Origin: Smittia aterrima
Lineage: Eukaryota; Arthropoda; Insecta; Diptera; Chironomidae
Assembly: GCA_033063855.1 (NCBI GenBank)
Contig: CP093829.1
Coordinates: 25,389,537-25,453,536 of the forward strand
Length of the DNA stretch: 64,000 nt
Direction of reading: 5' to 3'
Of this stretch, positions 11,701 to 26,700 are shown in pieces. The position numbers and the translations under genes are program-made. Below the pieces are notes generated by a model. It searched no databases. It saw only the letters and a program-made list of their open reading frames with translations, and was not told the DNA's origin. Position 1 is the stretch's first letter; every line of letters starts with the position of its first letter.

Positions 11701-14700
11701 GAAAGAAGTTAATTAACAGAATAGGTCAACCGATAAATAGCTTTGGAAGTTTCTGTTTTGTCTTCATGCTGCCCTCACTACATGATAGAAAAACGTCAGA
11801 CTCGCTCGCTTACATCGACATTTGCTCTTTCACGATTTCTAATTAATTTCACTAAGTGAAGCGTTCGAGTAGGAAAAAGCATTGCGGGCCCTAAACGGAA
11901 ATTACATTCCAATCAAGGAGAGTGCGACGTCGCATTTACTCATTACGACATCAAGCGTACGACGAAATAAAGTTTCATCAAGGGTAAAAGCTCGTTCAAT
12001 GAAGCTTTAAAGCTGAGATTATGTTCCGAAGCATCGCGCCACCGAAAAGCCATAAAACAAGATGAAAACGGCCCATAAACGCTCTGAGATGACATAACAG
12101 ATTGAGGGCGAAGAACAACACGAAAATTAAACGAGCACTTTGTAAGCAATCAGGCTTCAAAATTTATTTCGTCGAGAGGGAAACGTGAGTGAGAAAATTC
12201 GAACAATAAAAGGCGGAATAAACCTATACATAGCTCGTAACGTGATGAGACGGAAAAAGATACATTAGGATGTGTGTATTCAAATAAAAGTCTTCTTGTT
12301 TGATGAAATATGATTCCCGGGGAATAAATCTCGCATTTCAATTCACCCAAGTTTCTGCAGCGATGAGAGCGTGATATGAATGAAGTGAGTTTATGTCGTC
12401 GAAGACTTCCTACTCCCTCTTACTTTTTCAGCAAGTGAGATCACGTTGTCAAGAATCTCTTCCGACTAAGCTTTGAAGTGACTTTGAATGACGGAAATGA
12501 AATAAGGTAAACTCAATGCAGGAATTTTACAGAATTTCGTGAAGACGAAAGCTTTCAGACTAATTCAGTTTGAAGCGATGACGAGCAAAATTTTTAAAAT
12601 TTTAAAATTTCATGTATTGATATGTAGAAGTTCTCTCAAACTTTACGAAGAATCTTTTGATAAAAATTTGTTTTTGGAAAAGACAGAGCCACACTGACTG
12701 TTCCTTTGAATGCTTGCGACGTAATGCTTTTGCGAAGCTCAAGGCTGACTCCTTATTCAAATCTCGCGCCCTTCGAAGAAATGAAGCTTTAAGGGTTTGA
12801 ATAACTCATTTTACAATATAGCTCTTCATTCAAATTCATTCATCCAAAACTCATAAATGAAATAACTTCTAAGAACATTTCGATAAGATTGATATTTACA
12901 GACATTCATTTTGAACTTATTTTTCGCTCGGAAAATATTAAACACAAAAGCTTTTTGAATGACGCAAAAGCTTTGCAATTACCTATTGTTAAATCGGTAC
13001 CTTATTAGAAACTGCACTAAATTGCCGGCAATCGATTCACTTCTTTTCTTTCGTTTGCTCAAGAACTTGTTATCCAGGCCCATTTCCCATTGATTGGGGC
13101 AACGGAATGAAGTTTAATATAAAATTAGAACGTGGGAAACTTTTTTCTTGTTTGTTTCTTGTCCTTTACTCACAATGAAATGTTATTCGAAATTAATTTA
13201 ATGAAAGCCGATTTTAAATGCTTGAGCACCGCCAAACAACTGTCAAAGTTGTTTTCTATTGCCCGAGAGACTTCTCTCAGAAGCTATCAAATTACCGAAT
13301 GTCGTGTAATAATGACAACGTTTTGTCATTCCATTTCCTTTATTTACAATCAATCGATCCCTCAAACAATCGAATTGATCGGCCTTGGAAAATGTTTAAT
13401 CAACGAGTCTGTTTTTCTTCAGTTCCACAACACTGCCGCTCATTTTCGCTCGCTTGTGGTCAAAACATTTTCAATTCACGATATGTATCTCTTCCTCATG
13501 ATGAAAACACACAGTACGAACGATTTATGTTTTGATGCCAAGAGGAGCTTATTGAACATGAAAGCGAATGAAAATTTATTGCCTTCGTTCATTTTCTCAT
13601 CTCTCGAAGTGTGCGAGTCGCTGTTCAACACGAATTTTAATTAGAGCTTTCATAGCGAGCCTGCGTTACCATGTGACGTCATTCAACTTTTGATCTATTT
13701 CGGAGTAAAATTTCGGAGTAAAATTAGTTGCCCGAAGGTCGAACGAGTACGGCCAAAGACAAAGCAATGGGACTGAAGAAAATTAATCATCTTATCATGC
13801 TTCAACTTTTCCAAACGTAAATTAAAATGAAAACTGGGATACGAAACGGTCACTAGAGACCTTCGTTAAGATCTCGTTACTTTATATTTCAAATATGAAG
13901 AGCAGTGTATGCAAAGACTGCCTCGTTTTTCTCAGAAAACGCTCAAACCATTGAAGATTGAAGATGTCTTGAAGCAAAATCAAATTTCCTTGCAAAGCAC
14001 GATGTCAAACAGCCTAAGCACAAAAATTTGCTAGAAATTCAAATCGGAAGCAGAGTTTTATTTTATTTTGCTTTAGGGATAACTACGGTTAAACGTACAA
14101 TAACAATTGTGAATGTTCTTGGCCGGAAATCGATAATTTATTTTGCTTTCGGGACGTTTTCATAAAAAATTTACTGTTACAAACTTTATTAATTTTCCCG
14201 AAAAACGCAAGAGCTTGGTTTGATTATTTTAGGATCTAGAATGTAGGAGACGTTAAAGGAAGAAGTGGTTTTGTGCTTCTAAGCTAGTGTGAAGTTCATT
14301 GGAGATAAGGAATGATAAACGCACCTACTGGAGAGGGACGGTAGAGAATGATGTTTTCGTTGCATTATTCCATAAGAGCTTAAAAAGAAGTTTAGATAAA
14401 TCATCAGGGGGTATAGAAGAAACACGATGAGATTCACTCATGCCAGAAATTAATGTAACAAGAGATCTCTACGTGCAATCTTAATCAAAACTTTTGAGTG
14501 CGAGCGAGGAGTTTATAAAGTCTTTCATATACAACCAGCGACTAAAGTTTCATGAGCTCTTTCTCCCGCATCGTTGCCGTGCACAAATATATCTTCATCA
14601 TCATCATAAAGTTTAAACAAGTTTGAGCTCATTACATTTATCAAAAGAATGCGGAACGATGCTAATTAATTTATGTACAAAGAGTAAAGGCGGCTCGTGA

Positions 14701-17700
14701 AACTCGTGAACCTTTCCAAAAGGGAAAACATTTTCCTTATTGCTTTACATATCAAAGTCATATAAAAAACGTTCTCTTTGTCTGGTCGTATGGCTTTCTT
14801 CGTGAAAACATCAAGCGACTGTGCTGTATACGTAAACGACGAGAGACTTTTATATAGGCGGCTGTAGATATCTCGAAAAATTATTTATGTGCATGAACAT
14901 TAACATTTTTTTTAACGGTTGAACAAGTTCGGTTCTCGCTTATGTTCAGACTAAAAGCTAAGTAACTCTCTAATTATATTAGTTCGAACTTATCATATTA
15001 AGGTAAAAGGACAAAAATTCCAAATAAAGTTAATCGAGTTATTCAAAGAAACGTAAGAAAAAAGATCTAAAAACTTTCGAAAGAAAAGAATATAGTAAAG
15101 GTAATAACTTCTTCTGTGTCGACGCGGAAGTCGTCGAAGTTTTGGCCCACACTGGCTGTCGCAAGCGACGACGTTGTATGAAGCTGTTTCCAGTAGGAGG
15201 CCCAGTAGGACCGCTGTGAGTCTCAGGTGCCGATGAATTTCCTCGTCGATGCTCCGTTACCGCGATAGAGTTGCTCTTTTTCAGCTTACTATGACCATCC
15301 CTTTCACTTGGTTCACGACCACCATCTTGACTAAATTATACATTGAGTTATTCCAATAAAACTTGCTGAGTAATTCACGAATCTAACATCTCACGGATCA
15401 TTTATAAATCATGTTTAAGTGTACACGAGTGCTCGATTAACAATCTACATAATTTAGAAATGACCCAGATATCACTGCTTTGCCAGATTGACTTCGGAGG
15501 AGGCTGTATCAGCTAATGCATTCATAATGATGTGGAAAATATTGTCGCAAATTGTTTTCCCACGATTGGTTCTAAAACTTTATCCTCAAATGTTTGAATT
15601 CTCTTCATCTCAGAAGCAATTTAAACTTTGCAGAAAGTTTTCTCTTAAACTAATTTGACACAGATCAAGAGATTTAAAGGTTCTTTGTATGGAAAATCTG
15701 ACTCGAAGCTTAAACTCTTAAAAGTTCAACGTTTACTTCTTGAGCACTACGTCACTTCAACAGTTATTTTTCCTCTTTTGCTTTTTTACTGAACTCGATT
15801 CTGAAAGCGACTCAAATTGCATAAATTTGAGATTTTATTATGATTCGATGTTCGTGCTTCGAAAATCATGTCGTGAGGAAATCAAATTACGAAACTTTAT
15901 CACATCATTATAACTTCTTCGATGCATCAGAGATTATTCGATGGGGAATACAATTGATGGATGTAAATGAAAGTCTAAGGCTCATATGACGCCAGGCGCG
16001 AAGCCCTAAGCAAGCAAATTAAGATTGTTGGGCTGATCTGTGGAAGCTTTTGTTATGAAGTTCGTTCGAGATGATGGATTGGATTCGCCTCTCGGCAAAT
16101 TATCTTCGAGACATAATCTTCGTCGTCGCTTCAGATCCAAACAAAAAATCGAGAACTGGCCAATACAATGTAATTTAAAAGAAAAATAAATCCATCGTGA
16201 AAAGGAGCTTATGATGAAATTAAAGCTGAAACCAATTGATTTACAGCTCGAGAAATGTATCTCATGAGATTAGCTTAGAATGGAGAAAAGAATATTTAAC
16301 GAAATTAATTTCTAACGAAGACTTCATCATTTCTTTTTGTCGTATTTTGATTAACTTTATTGAATAAAAAGTCCTGTAACTCCACTTACTTGGTCTCATC
16401 TATGAACACAGCCTCGAGAACTCGAGCTGCGTAGTGGAGATTCTTTTGCAATAGTTCTGCAGAGATCTCTCCACGTTGAAGCTGGCGTAGAAGACATCTT
16501 AGTCTGTAAAAAAAAGAACAAACTTGATTGCTAACTAAGCTTTGATTATATTCACAGTTCGCTGCCGGGACTTGATGACGATGAAGGATGAATTACGAAT
16601 CATATTTTATGCATGAAGTTAATTTATTCACCCGACAAGCCCGTACTTCCGACCAAGCTGTTGAAATTTTCATGCAAATTCTTATCTAGAGATGTTGCAC
16701 GAAGCACATTCTCAGAGTAAACAGAAATTTTCTTCTTTCAGACCAAGTAAACTTTGATAAGGCTTTTCTATACGAAGGAAAAGTTTTTGTATGATACCAA
16801 AAATGAAAAATGAGATATAAATTTTTGAACTGTCTACTTTCGTTGGGATTGTCAATGAAAACTTGAACGGATTTGAATATTTAATAAATTAAATTTACAA
16901 TTTTCGCTTATTTCCTTGACGGAGAAAATGCCTTTCAATGAAGCTTTGTGAAATCGCTTTATTTCTCAGTTTTTGCTTGAAAGAATTCTTGTGTAACTTT
17001 TAAATTTCTTGTTAACGATGTTTAAAATTCAATTCTATAATTGGCAGCTCGAGACTTGCGTCTGTGAAGGGAAAATCTCGAACTTTATCTTTATCCGATG
17101 TTTTTCTGCCACGCAGTTGAATTATTAAACATCACTGAGTGAAATCTTTGTATAAGAAGCTGACAAAACCCTTCGGCAAAAATAATCTGATAATTCAATA
17201 TTAAAACTTCGGAACGACTTAGGCCAAAGGTAAAAGAATGTCGTATCGGCAAATCTAAGGGTCCCGGGAGAAAACTGATAACATCGCAAAGCACTCTCGC
17301 CTTGTCTTACCTTAACGCAGCTTTATCACAAGCGTCGGGAGTATCGACAGCGGGTAAACTCTCTGTTGTCAAGTCTATACTGTCGAGATTATCATTTAAC
17401 GAAGTTGGTTGCATTTTTAACCGATTTTCTATAAACGAACAGAAACCGGTAGGAACGCTTGGTTCGCTATCGGAGTAAATGTATTGCTCAAGCTGATTAT
17501 CCGCTAACTCAGACAGTTGCTGTGACTTCTTTCCACTCAGTCGTCGCACAATCGTCAATCCACTGTCCTCTGAAAGAGTAGGTAAATGCGTCATTAGATA
17601 CCATCATGAAAACAGGGGTTAATTGAGCTGTCGACTTACTTGATATTTGACCGTTTTTCGATTGAGCTTCAGTCTGAACGTTGGTGCTACTTGATGTAGG

Positions 17701-20700
17701 CTCAGTGCTTAAATCCCTTAATGCTATTGAATCTGTCTTATTTAATATATTTTCCGGCGTGCTAGCAACTGTAACGAGAAGAGACAGAGGAAAAAAGGTG
17801 AGTCTTTTTTATAAGTTTATCTCTATAGATTGCGTGATCAGGATAACTTAGATGTACTGATATTCACAGGCAGTCAAAATATTATTCGTTAAACATCGCT
17901 TATTGTTGAAAGACGCTTTAATGTTGTAAACAAGCTCAGAGATTACTTTTTTTGTACGTTCGCTCCATTTTCGACGAAAATATTGTCGGTTCGTTTTGCC
18001 AATGGCAAAGTTCTGATAAAAAGATTTTCTCGTTGAAATTTTTATGAGATGAATTTTTTTTTACCATCTTCGTATGCTTTTGCTGCTTTTTTGTCGCTGG
18101 CGCGTGATCCTCAAAAATTTCTATCAAAACATTCCCAAAACTCTTCGAATTTTTCGTTGATTGTTATAGAAAAATGCTCATTTCGATTAAACCTTGAACT
18201 TAGATGGGCAAAGGATGACTGGCAATGTTAGCTCATGTCTTGCTCATCTTCTTAGCACTTCATTAACCGTGTGTGCTGTTTATGCAGTAAACAATTTAGC
18301 GTTCCGTGTTCGGGTTATTTCATGCGAGAAAATGGAATTGTTCATCGTTCGTTAGGCTTCTATTTAACCGAATAAAGAGACTTTGAGAGACTGATGCGAC
18401 GGGAAAAGACTAAAAAACAAATATTGCGCCTCCCTATCTCCACTCTTCAGAGCTTTGTTTACTCGATGATGTTGTATGAGATAGAAGAAAAGTTACTGCG
18501 AATAAGCAAAGCAGCTGCTGCTCAGGGTTTTCATGGCAATGATTTATTTTTGATGGAATTTACTTCTTTGTGTTGTTAGTTGATCTTTAATTTGTTAGAT
18601 CAATTATGTATCAAAGCTTTGATGAGGGGGCTTCACTTCAAGGCTTTCTTTCAATAAAATAATATAATTTTGCGCCAACCTATTTTGTTGACTTTCTCTC
18701 GAAACAGAAAAGTTTTTGTAAATTGCTCGAGGGAATCCGCTTAAGCAAGTAAACAATAATTTGAAACAGAGAAGTGAACTTCAACGACGAGAACACTCTC
18801 GAGGATTGAAACGAGAAGCTCATGAATGCCTTAATTAATTTGAAAGAAGAAAAGAAAATTTAATCTTCTCACAATTGAGTTTAGTTGTGAAAGCTCTGCC
18901 GCGTCTTGACCCGAACAAAGAAAGCTTTCAAGCTTTAGTGAAAGCGGGGAAACCACGCAGACACCAAAGTCATTGTCACTCTCTCAACCACTTTGAATAT
19001 TATTAAGTTATGAAAGATTTCACCAGTCACTTCGACGTGATGTTTTATTTTCCTTGCTCGCTTCTGCTCCATGGCAGAATGATAATGTTTGTTTTATGAG
19101 TAAGAAAAGCTTTTAGTCTCTCACGTAATGGTTGCATTAAACAGATTAAATTTATCGAATGTCAAGAGAGAGTTGCGATTCACATGTCAACTTTTAGGAT
19201 CAATAATCGAATCTTAAAGATGATGATGGAAATGAGTAGAAAAGATTTTTTTCTTAAGATTTCTTTTAAAAGCTTTTAAAAGTCTCAATGAGAACGCTAA
19301 CTAGCTAAACTCAATTGACTCGGATGATTGAACGACATTTCATCTTTAAAATGCTTGACGATTCGCTCTTTCCATGCATGAAATTCATCAGCGATATTTC
19401 CTTATCATCTCAATTGATATTCCACTTCATCTTCCGCTGTTTAATTCTCGTCACGTCTCGTCTTTGACATTTTTATGATTCTGCCGCGTTATGAGACTTA
19501 ATCAAATTTCAAGTGATTTCGTTGGAGAATTTTTCACCCTCCAAGCGAAAAAATTGAAAAACTTGGTGAAATTACTTAAAAACATGATGAACTTGCTGTC
19601 GCAGTCTTTTCATCGTTGCCGAGTGCTAAGAAATTTTAAGCGAGAGAACGAATAACATAATAAAGAAGTCTTATCAAAATATTTGACTCAAAATAAGATT
19701 CTTTTAAATCGCAACAGGCGTGCTCAAGACGACATTTTCGCATTTCCTTTGAGTCGCGTCTCATCGCTTGCACAAACCAAATTTCTGAGATGAATAAATT
19801 TACGATGAAAGATTTTTGCTTTCTTCTCCCAAAAGATGAATAAGGCGCAAGGCGAGGGAGTCGACAGAACGGCAACACAGACACGTTTTCCTGAACTGAA
19901 GATTATGATAAGCGACGAGAGACGTAATGCCTTCGCTTTACATCAGATAACGTGAGAAACTTCCCATTGCCATCATAAGCATCGCTCTCTCTAATTATCC
20001 CATTGCGATGCCATCGACGACAACACATTGTGCAGCGGTCTGTGCACGAAAAATACAAGCACAGAACGAAAATAACGACGAGAGTTATTTTTAAAGAGCG
20101 ATCGTTTGACCGAGCTCAGTTCTGTTCGATCGTTTGTCTCAATAACAACTTTCGTTTATTTTTAAAGCTGAATAGTGTGTTGATAAGTAAGAAGAGATAA
20201 TAAGTTCGAATTTGAGTTCTGACAGCTGAATTAGCTACGCATCAGTAACTTTGAGTGTGAACCTGCTTTTCATAGCGTCGTTTAATTAAATTAGCATTTT
20301 ATTTCTCATTCAGGGAAATAGGAAGGTGGTAAGTCGTCGCTTCGTTTCAAAACAACTCGTGACGATGAAGGCGCTTGTTCTGTTTGTTATTGTAAACATA
20401 AATCTCGCTTTGACTACGTCGCTTGATGAAAAAGACTGGTGGCAATCGACAGTTGTAAGCCGTGATAACATTTTTTTAAGCTCATTAAATTGCTTGACTT
20501 ATATTATTTCTTATAAAAGTTCTATCAAATCTACCCTCGCTCGTTTGAAGACTCAGACGGTGATGGAATTGGAGACCTCAAAGGCATGTATAAATACAAA
20601 AGAGAAATGTTTTCGTGATGACTGAAATAAACTTTTCTAAAGGCATCACATCGAAGCTTAAGCATTTGAAAGAGGCAGGTGTGGGAGCGACATGGCTGAG

Positions 20701-23700
20701 TCCAATTTTCAAATCGCCGATGGTTGGTAAGGACGTGAAAGCTTTTCTATTAACGCACTCGATTGAATGCGGTTGTCACATAACAATTTAGATTTTGGCT
20801 ACGACATTTCTGATTACGAAGCTGTTCAACCTGAATATGGAACGATGGACGACATGATTGAGTTGATCGCAAAGGCAAATGAATTAGGTGAAGGCTCATG
20901 AATACGCTGAGGCTTCATCTTCTAATCAGCAAATCGAATTTCAGGTATAAAAATAATTCTCGACTTCGTGCCAAACCACACATCGGATGAGCACGAATGG
21001 TTCGTCAAGTCAGAGGCAGGAGATCCTGAGTACAAAGATTATTATATCTGGCACGACGGAAAGGAGAATCCCGAAGGTGGACAGAATCTTCCGCCATCTA
21101 ATTGGGTTTCAGTGTTTTACGGTTCAGCATGGACGTGGAGCAATAAACGTCAGCAATATTATCTACATCAGTTTACGAAACAACAGCCTGACCTGAACTT
21201 TAGACATCCAGCAGTAGGCGAACGCATGAAAGACGTCTTGAGGTTCTGGTTGGCAAAAGGTGTAGCCGGATTCCGTTGTGACGCGGTAAAGTAGTGAACA
21301 AAGTGATTGTCGATATAAATTGACTGTAAAAGGTTTCATTTCTTTATCTTTTCCCAGGTGAATCACATGTTCGAAGTTGAAGACTTTCGAGACGAACCTG
21401 TTTCATTTGATGACCCTGATCCACTTTCTTATGGACATCTCAAGCATTATTACACAAAAGATTTGGTACTTGAGCATGTTCGAGGCGTCACATGATTTTT
21501 TTAATGATGTCTATTTATGTAGCCGGAGGTTTACGATGTTATTTATTCTTGGCGTGATCTTCTTGACGACTGGAAGAAAAGTCATGGGGGAGATACTCGA
21601 ATTATCCTGACAGAAGCTTACGCCAACCTCACATTCACAATGCGCTATTATCAATCAGACGACGGACTGAAAAAGGGCTCGCACATTCCTTTCAACTTTT
21701 TAATGATTTCCGATTTGAACAAAGACTCGTCGGCTAACGATTTTGTTCATACAGTAAGCAAATGGCTAAACTTTATGCCAGCGGGTAATACAGCAAACTG
21801 GGTTGTAAGTTTAGTGCTTTGTGAGTTGAAAGTCTTTCCATTTCTAGTTAATTTCTCTTCTAGTTGGGTAATCACGACAATTCTCGAGTTGGAACTCGAT
21901 ATGGTGCCGAACGCATCGATGCATTGAACGCAATGCTAATGACATTGCCAGGAGCTGGGATCACATACAATGTAATAACTTTTTAATTAATCATTGAAAT
22001 TGAAATCGATTCTATCTTGTATTTGCTTTATTTCCCGCAGGGTGAAGAGATCGGAATGCTCGACAACAAGGACATGTTGGTTTCTGCCATTAAACAATCA
22101 CAAACGTTTTTCAATTTAATATTTTAATTTTAGATCCTGGGAAGATACAAAGGATCCAGCAGCATGCAACACTAACCCGAGCGTTTATCAAAAATATTCT
22201 CGCGATCCTGAACGAACTCCATTTCAATGGGATGGATCAAAAAATGCGGGATTCTCGAAAGGGCCGAAGACTTGGCTTCCTGTTCACGAGAACTATGTTG
22301 AAATAAATTTGGAGAAGCAGCGGTCAGCACCAAAAAGCCATTACAAGTTCTATCAACGATTAATGGAATTGAGAAAACTTAACACTTTTTTGTATGGCGA
22401 CATTAAAATACTCGCCCTCAATCAAAATGTTTTCGCATTCGTCAGAGATCTGGCTGACCACGAAAGCTATGTCATTGTGATTAATATTGGACCTAACAGT
22501 GAGCATATCAATTTGAAAGCTTTCGCGACCTTACACAGCAAGCTCAAAGTTGTAGCAGCATCGCCAGCATCGGATTACAATGAAGGGTGAGTCACAGCTA
22601 AAAAAGATTTGCATGTTTGATATAAATTTGTCAAAACCTCTAACTAAATAGCGCATTGCTTAATACAAATCAACTAATTATGGGAAAATACGATGCCATC
22701 ATACTGATGAATGATAGCGACATCCGAAGCTTTGCCATTTCTATCGCAACGCAATCGAAGCTTATTGTGTTGTCTGTGATTGCATGCCTGTTTGCTTTTA
22801 ATTAGCAGTATTCGCCACAGGCCAACAAGTTCACCAAAGTATTAAAAGTTTATAGTAGCCTATCTGTTGTTTAAATATTTTATAACAGCCGCAGTATTAA
22901 CATTGACAATAAATAATTCGGAAATAATTTCGCATGCATGGCTTCACAATTATTATTTTAAATCTTTGATCTTTATTAAGAGAGGGTAAGATTTACCAGA
23001 GAAACTTAATTGCGAATATTTCCAGCTCAATTGTACGTAGGGAAAGTATTCCACTCACTCCCTATGACTGTGTTGTCCTCATGGACAGAAGCTCAAACAA
23101 AGGAAGGTAATTAGACGTCGAATCAAACTCCATCGCAACAAAACTTAATCAGCTTATCCAGAATATCGTTTAGTACATTTGCAGACTATTTGGTGATTGG
23201 AACAAGGATGTGATTTTAATTATCAGTTTATTAGTTACCGCTCTATCAAGCATCTACTCATTATATTTCTACACATGCCACGACAACAAACCCAACTGAA
23301 GCTCAGCGATGGGGAAAAATCAATTTTCTTTTATCGCAAGACATTTCTTATCGAAATAATAAACCGAAGCGTTAAATTTGATAGCACGTCATAATCTTGT
23401 CAATTATAATGATTCGAGCGAGTTTTCGCGACGATTATTGATTAAATATTAAGTGGAGTTGTGTAAAGCGCCTCTGACAATAAAGCAAATAATGTTTTCT
23501 TACGTTTTGTATTGAAACGATAATTTTTCATCTTGATTTTACCTTTGTGTGTTAGTTTCAAGTATCCAGATTAGACCACTTGAGCTAAGTAACTGAGCTG
23601 TCGAGCGATAAAACCTTTCAAATAGAATTACTTTAGGTTCAAGCTCCAGTTGAGACGAACATTAAAATGTCTCGAGAAGAAATATTTCGTTTCTTTATCT

Positions 23701-26700
23701 TAACGCTCTTGGTTTTCAGTAGCGAAGCGCAAGTAGAGAAACAATGGTACAAACATGCTACGTTTTATCAGATATACCCGAGGTCGTTTATGGACTCGGA
23801 CGGTGATGGAATTGGAGATGTGAAAGGTAAAATTTTTCTCAAAAAGGTTAACGAAGCTCTCACATGTCTCTTGACCCCTCAGGCATAATCTCAAAACTCG
23901 ATCACTTGAAGGATGCCGGAATGGACGCTTGTTGGTTGAGTCCTATTTTCGCATCGCCTCAGGTTGATACGGGATATGATGTGAGTGACTTTTACACTAT
24001 CGAGCCTGACTACGGAACGATGGCAGACTTCGATAATCTCGTTGCAAAAGCAAAAGAGCTTGGCATTCAATTATTGCTGGACTTCATTCCAAATCATACT
24101 TCAGAGTAATTAGAATAATCTTAGAAATATTATTATCAATTGCGCTAATCAATGTTGCTTCAATTTTCAGCTTGCATGACTGGTTTATCCGCTCGGAAAA
24201 TAATGAACCGGATTATCGTGAGTATTATGTTTGGCGAAATGCACAGACGAGTCAGGAGGGACTACGCAGTCCGCCAAACAATTGGATTTCGGTTTTTGGT
24301 GGAAGCGCTTGGACGTGGAGTGAAAAACGGCAACAGTAAGCCAAAAGCTAATTAAAATGCTTCGCTTCCGCTAATGATATTCAATTTAAGATATTATTTG
24401 CATCAGTTTTCGGCCCAGCAACCGGATTTGAACTACCGCAACGATAAAGTCGTCGAAGAGATGAAAGGTGTTATGAAATATTATATGGACAAAGGTGTTG
24501 CTGGTTTTAGATTGGATGCTGTGATAACTTTTATTGTTTTAAGACGAAGCCGTTTCTGATTAATTTCTTTTTTAGATCAATCACATGTTTGAAGATATTG
24601 AATTTCGAGATGAGCCAAGGAATGAATTTGTTGATGATCCCGACAACTACGAGTGAGTGTGTATTTATTTTTATAACTTCGACGTTTCAACACTAATGAT
24701 AATCTAATATAGATATTTACAACATATCTACACGAAAGATCTTCAAGCAACATTCGATTTGGTTTACGAGTGGCGAAAATATCTTGATGATTACGTAGCA
24801 ACCAACAGCAAAGAGTATGATATCATTCTCATGACAGAAGCCTACGCAAGCACTTACGACACAATGCGATATTACAAGGATCCTAATGACAATAGAACCG
24901 GAGCACACATGCCATTTAATTTCCAATTGATTTACAATCTCTATCCTGACGCAAAGGCGGAAAACATTAAAAATGGAATCGATGAGTGGTTAAACAATAT
25001 GCCTCAAGGTGAAACTGCTGATTGGGTTGCAGGAAGTCACGACCATTCACGCGTTGCTTCTCGTGTTGGCATTGAAAAGGTTCACATAGTAAACACAATC
25101 GTTTTAACATTGCCTGGAGCCAGTGTAACTTATTATGGAGAAGAAATCGGCATGCAAGACTATAAACTTTTCACTATTAATGATAATCGCGACCCTAATA
25201 GAACGCCAATGCAATGGAATAGCGGAGTTGGTGCAGGATTTACTTCACGCAACGCTGATGAAACTTGGCTGCCCATTCACCCAAACTACGTGACAATCAA
25301 CGTCCAATCGCAACGCGAACAGCCACGAAGCGCCTATAAATATTTGCAGTCGTTAACGGCTCTTAGAAAGACAAAAGCTTTTAGAGATGGAAGCTTCAAC
25401 TTGAAAGTGATCAACGAGAACGTTTTGGCCTTCACAAGGTAATCGATTTTTCGATTAAATATTCACAACAGTTTTCCATTATTATATTCTTGTTCAGGAC
25501 AATCGATGATGAAGGCTACTTGGTTGTCATTAATGTAGCTGGATCGGAAGAACGAGTTAACCTGTCAGTTTTCCCATCACCTTCAGACCAACTGACTGTT
25601 GCTACTGCCGCTCCCAACTCTCGCTTTGATGTTGGGTGAGTTTTAAATCGATAGTTTGCATCGACTCGTTTACATAATTGATAAATGCTGTTTTTATAGA
25701 GACAAAGTATTAATGGCCAATGTCACCTTGGGGCTGTACGATGCAGTTGTCTTCTCACTCCAAAACAGTGCAACAAATATTTTCATGAGCTTAACTTTGA
25801 TTACTATATCATTGTTGGTTGCTTTCTTTGTCTAAAGCTTTTTGTCGAAAACTGAAGAAAAATAAAAAAAAAATAACAACCTAATGTGACTTTTTTCTTT
25901 GCTTTATCAATCACGTGATTATTTATCTGTTACCAACAACTTCTGTTCCAATCGATTTCCCTTGAAAAACACTCTAAATTATCGAAGCGGATTTTACGAG
26001 TTCCGAAAATTTAATCAATCAAAATGAGCTGGCAATATTTTGGTGATTCACAGGCTTTGCGAAAAGTGTTTAATTTGTTAGCGTAGAACAATCTCAAGTG
26101 CATTGACGTTAATTTATTAATAAACGTTTTATGAATTGGCCTAAAGCATTATCAGCTGCTTATCATGCTATTCAGAATTGGATATAAAAGTTGTGGAAAA
26201 TTATTATTTGCCAGTTTAACCAGTGAAGCTTAGAAATGAAGACTTTTGTAATAATTTTGTTTTGTGCTGTGTTCATGAATGCCCACGAGCTGGATTGGTA
26301 TAACACCGGCGTTTTTTATCAGGTTAATTCGACAAGAATGTGAAAAGTTGAAGAATTAAATTTAATTTCGTGTTTAGATTTATCCAAAATCGTTCAAAGA
26401 CAGTGATGGTAATGGTGTCGGAGATATAAAAGGAATAATTGAAAAGTTGGATCACTTGAAAGATCTTGGAGTCACTGGAGCGTGGTTGAGTCCGATTTTC
26501 AAATCGCCAATGAAAGGTAATCTCATTGAATATTCAAGTGAACAACATTTAACTTATTGAAATCAATTAGATGGTGGATATGACATTCAGGATTTTGAGA
26601 CTGTTGATCCTTTATTCGGAACAAACCAAGACTTAAAGGACCTTTTTGCTAAAGCAAAAGATCTCGGAATTAAAGTTATCCTCGATTTCGTAAGTCCAAC

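Noticed and set aside
13132..13644. 170-codon plus-strand frame as a confident gene
   Set aside because: It starts at GTG with the first ATG at 13180, has no domain, and overlaps a second open frame; kept only as a low-confidence entry.
20326..20364. Upstream start for maltase A (frame open from 20326)
   Set aside because: The upstream codon is GTG; the ATG at 20365 is followed directly by a standard signal peptide.
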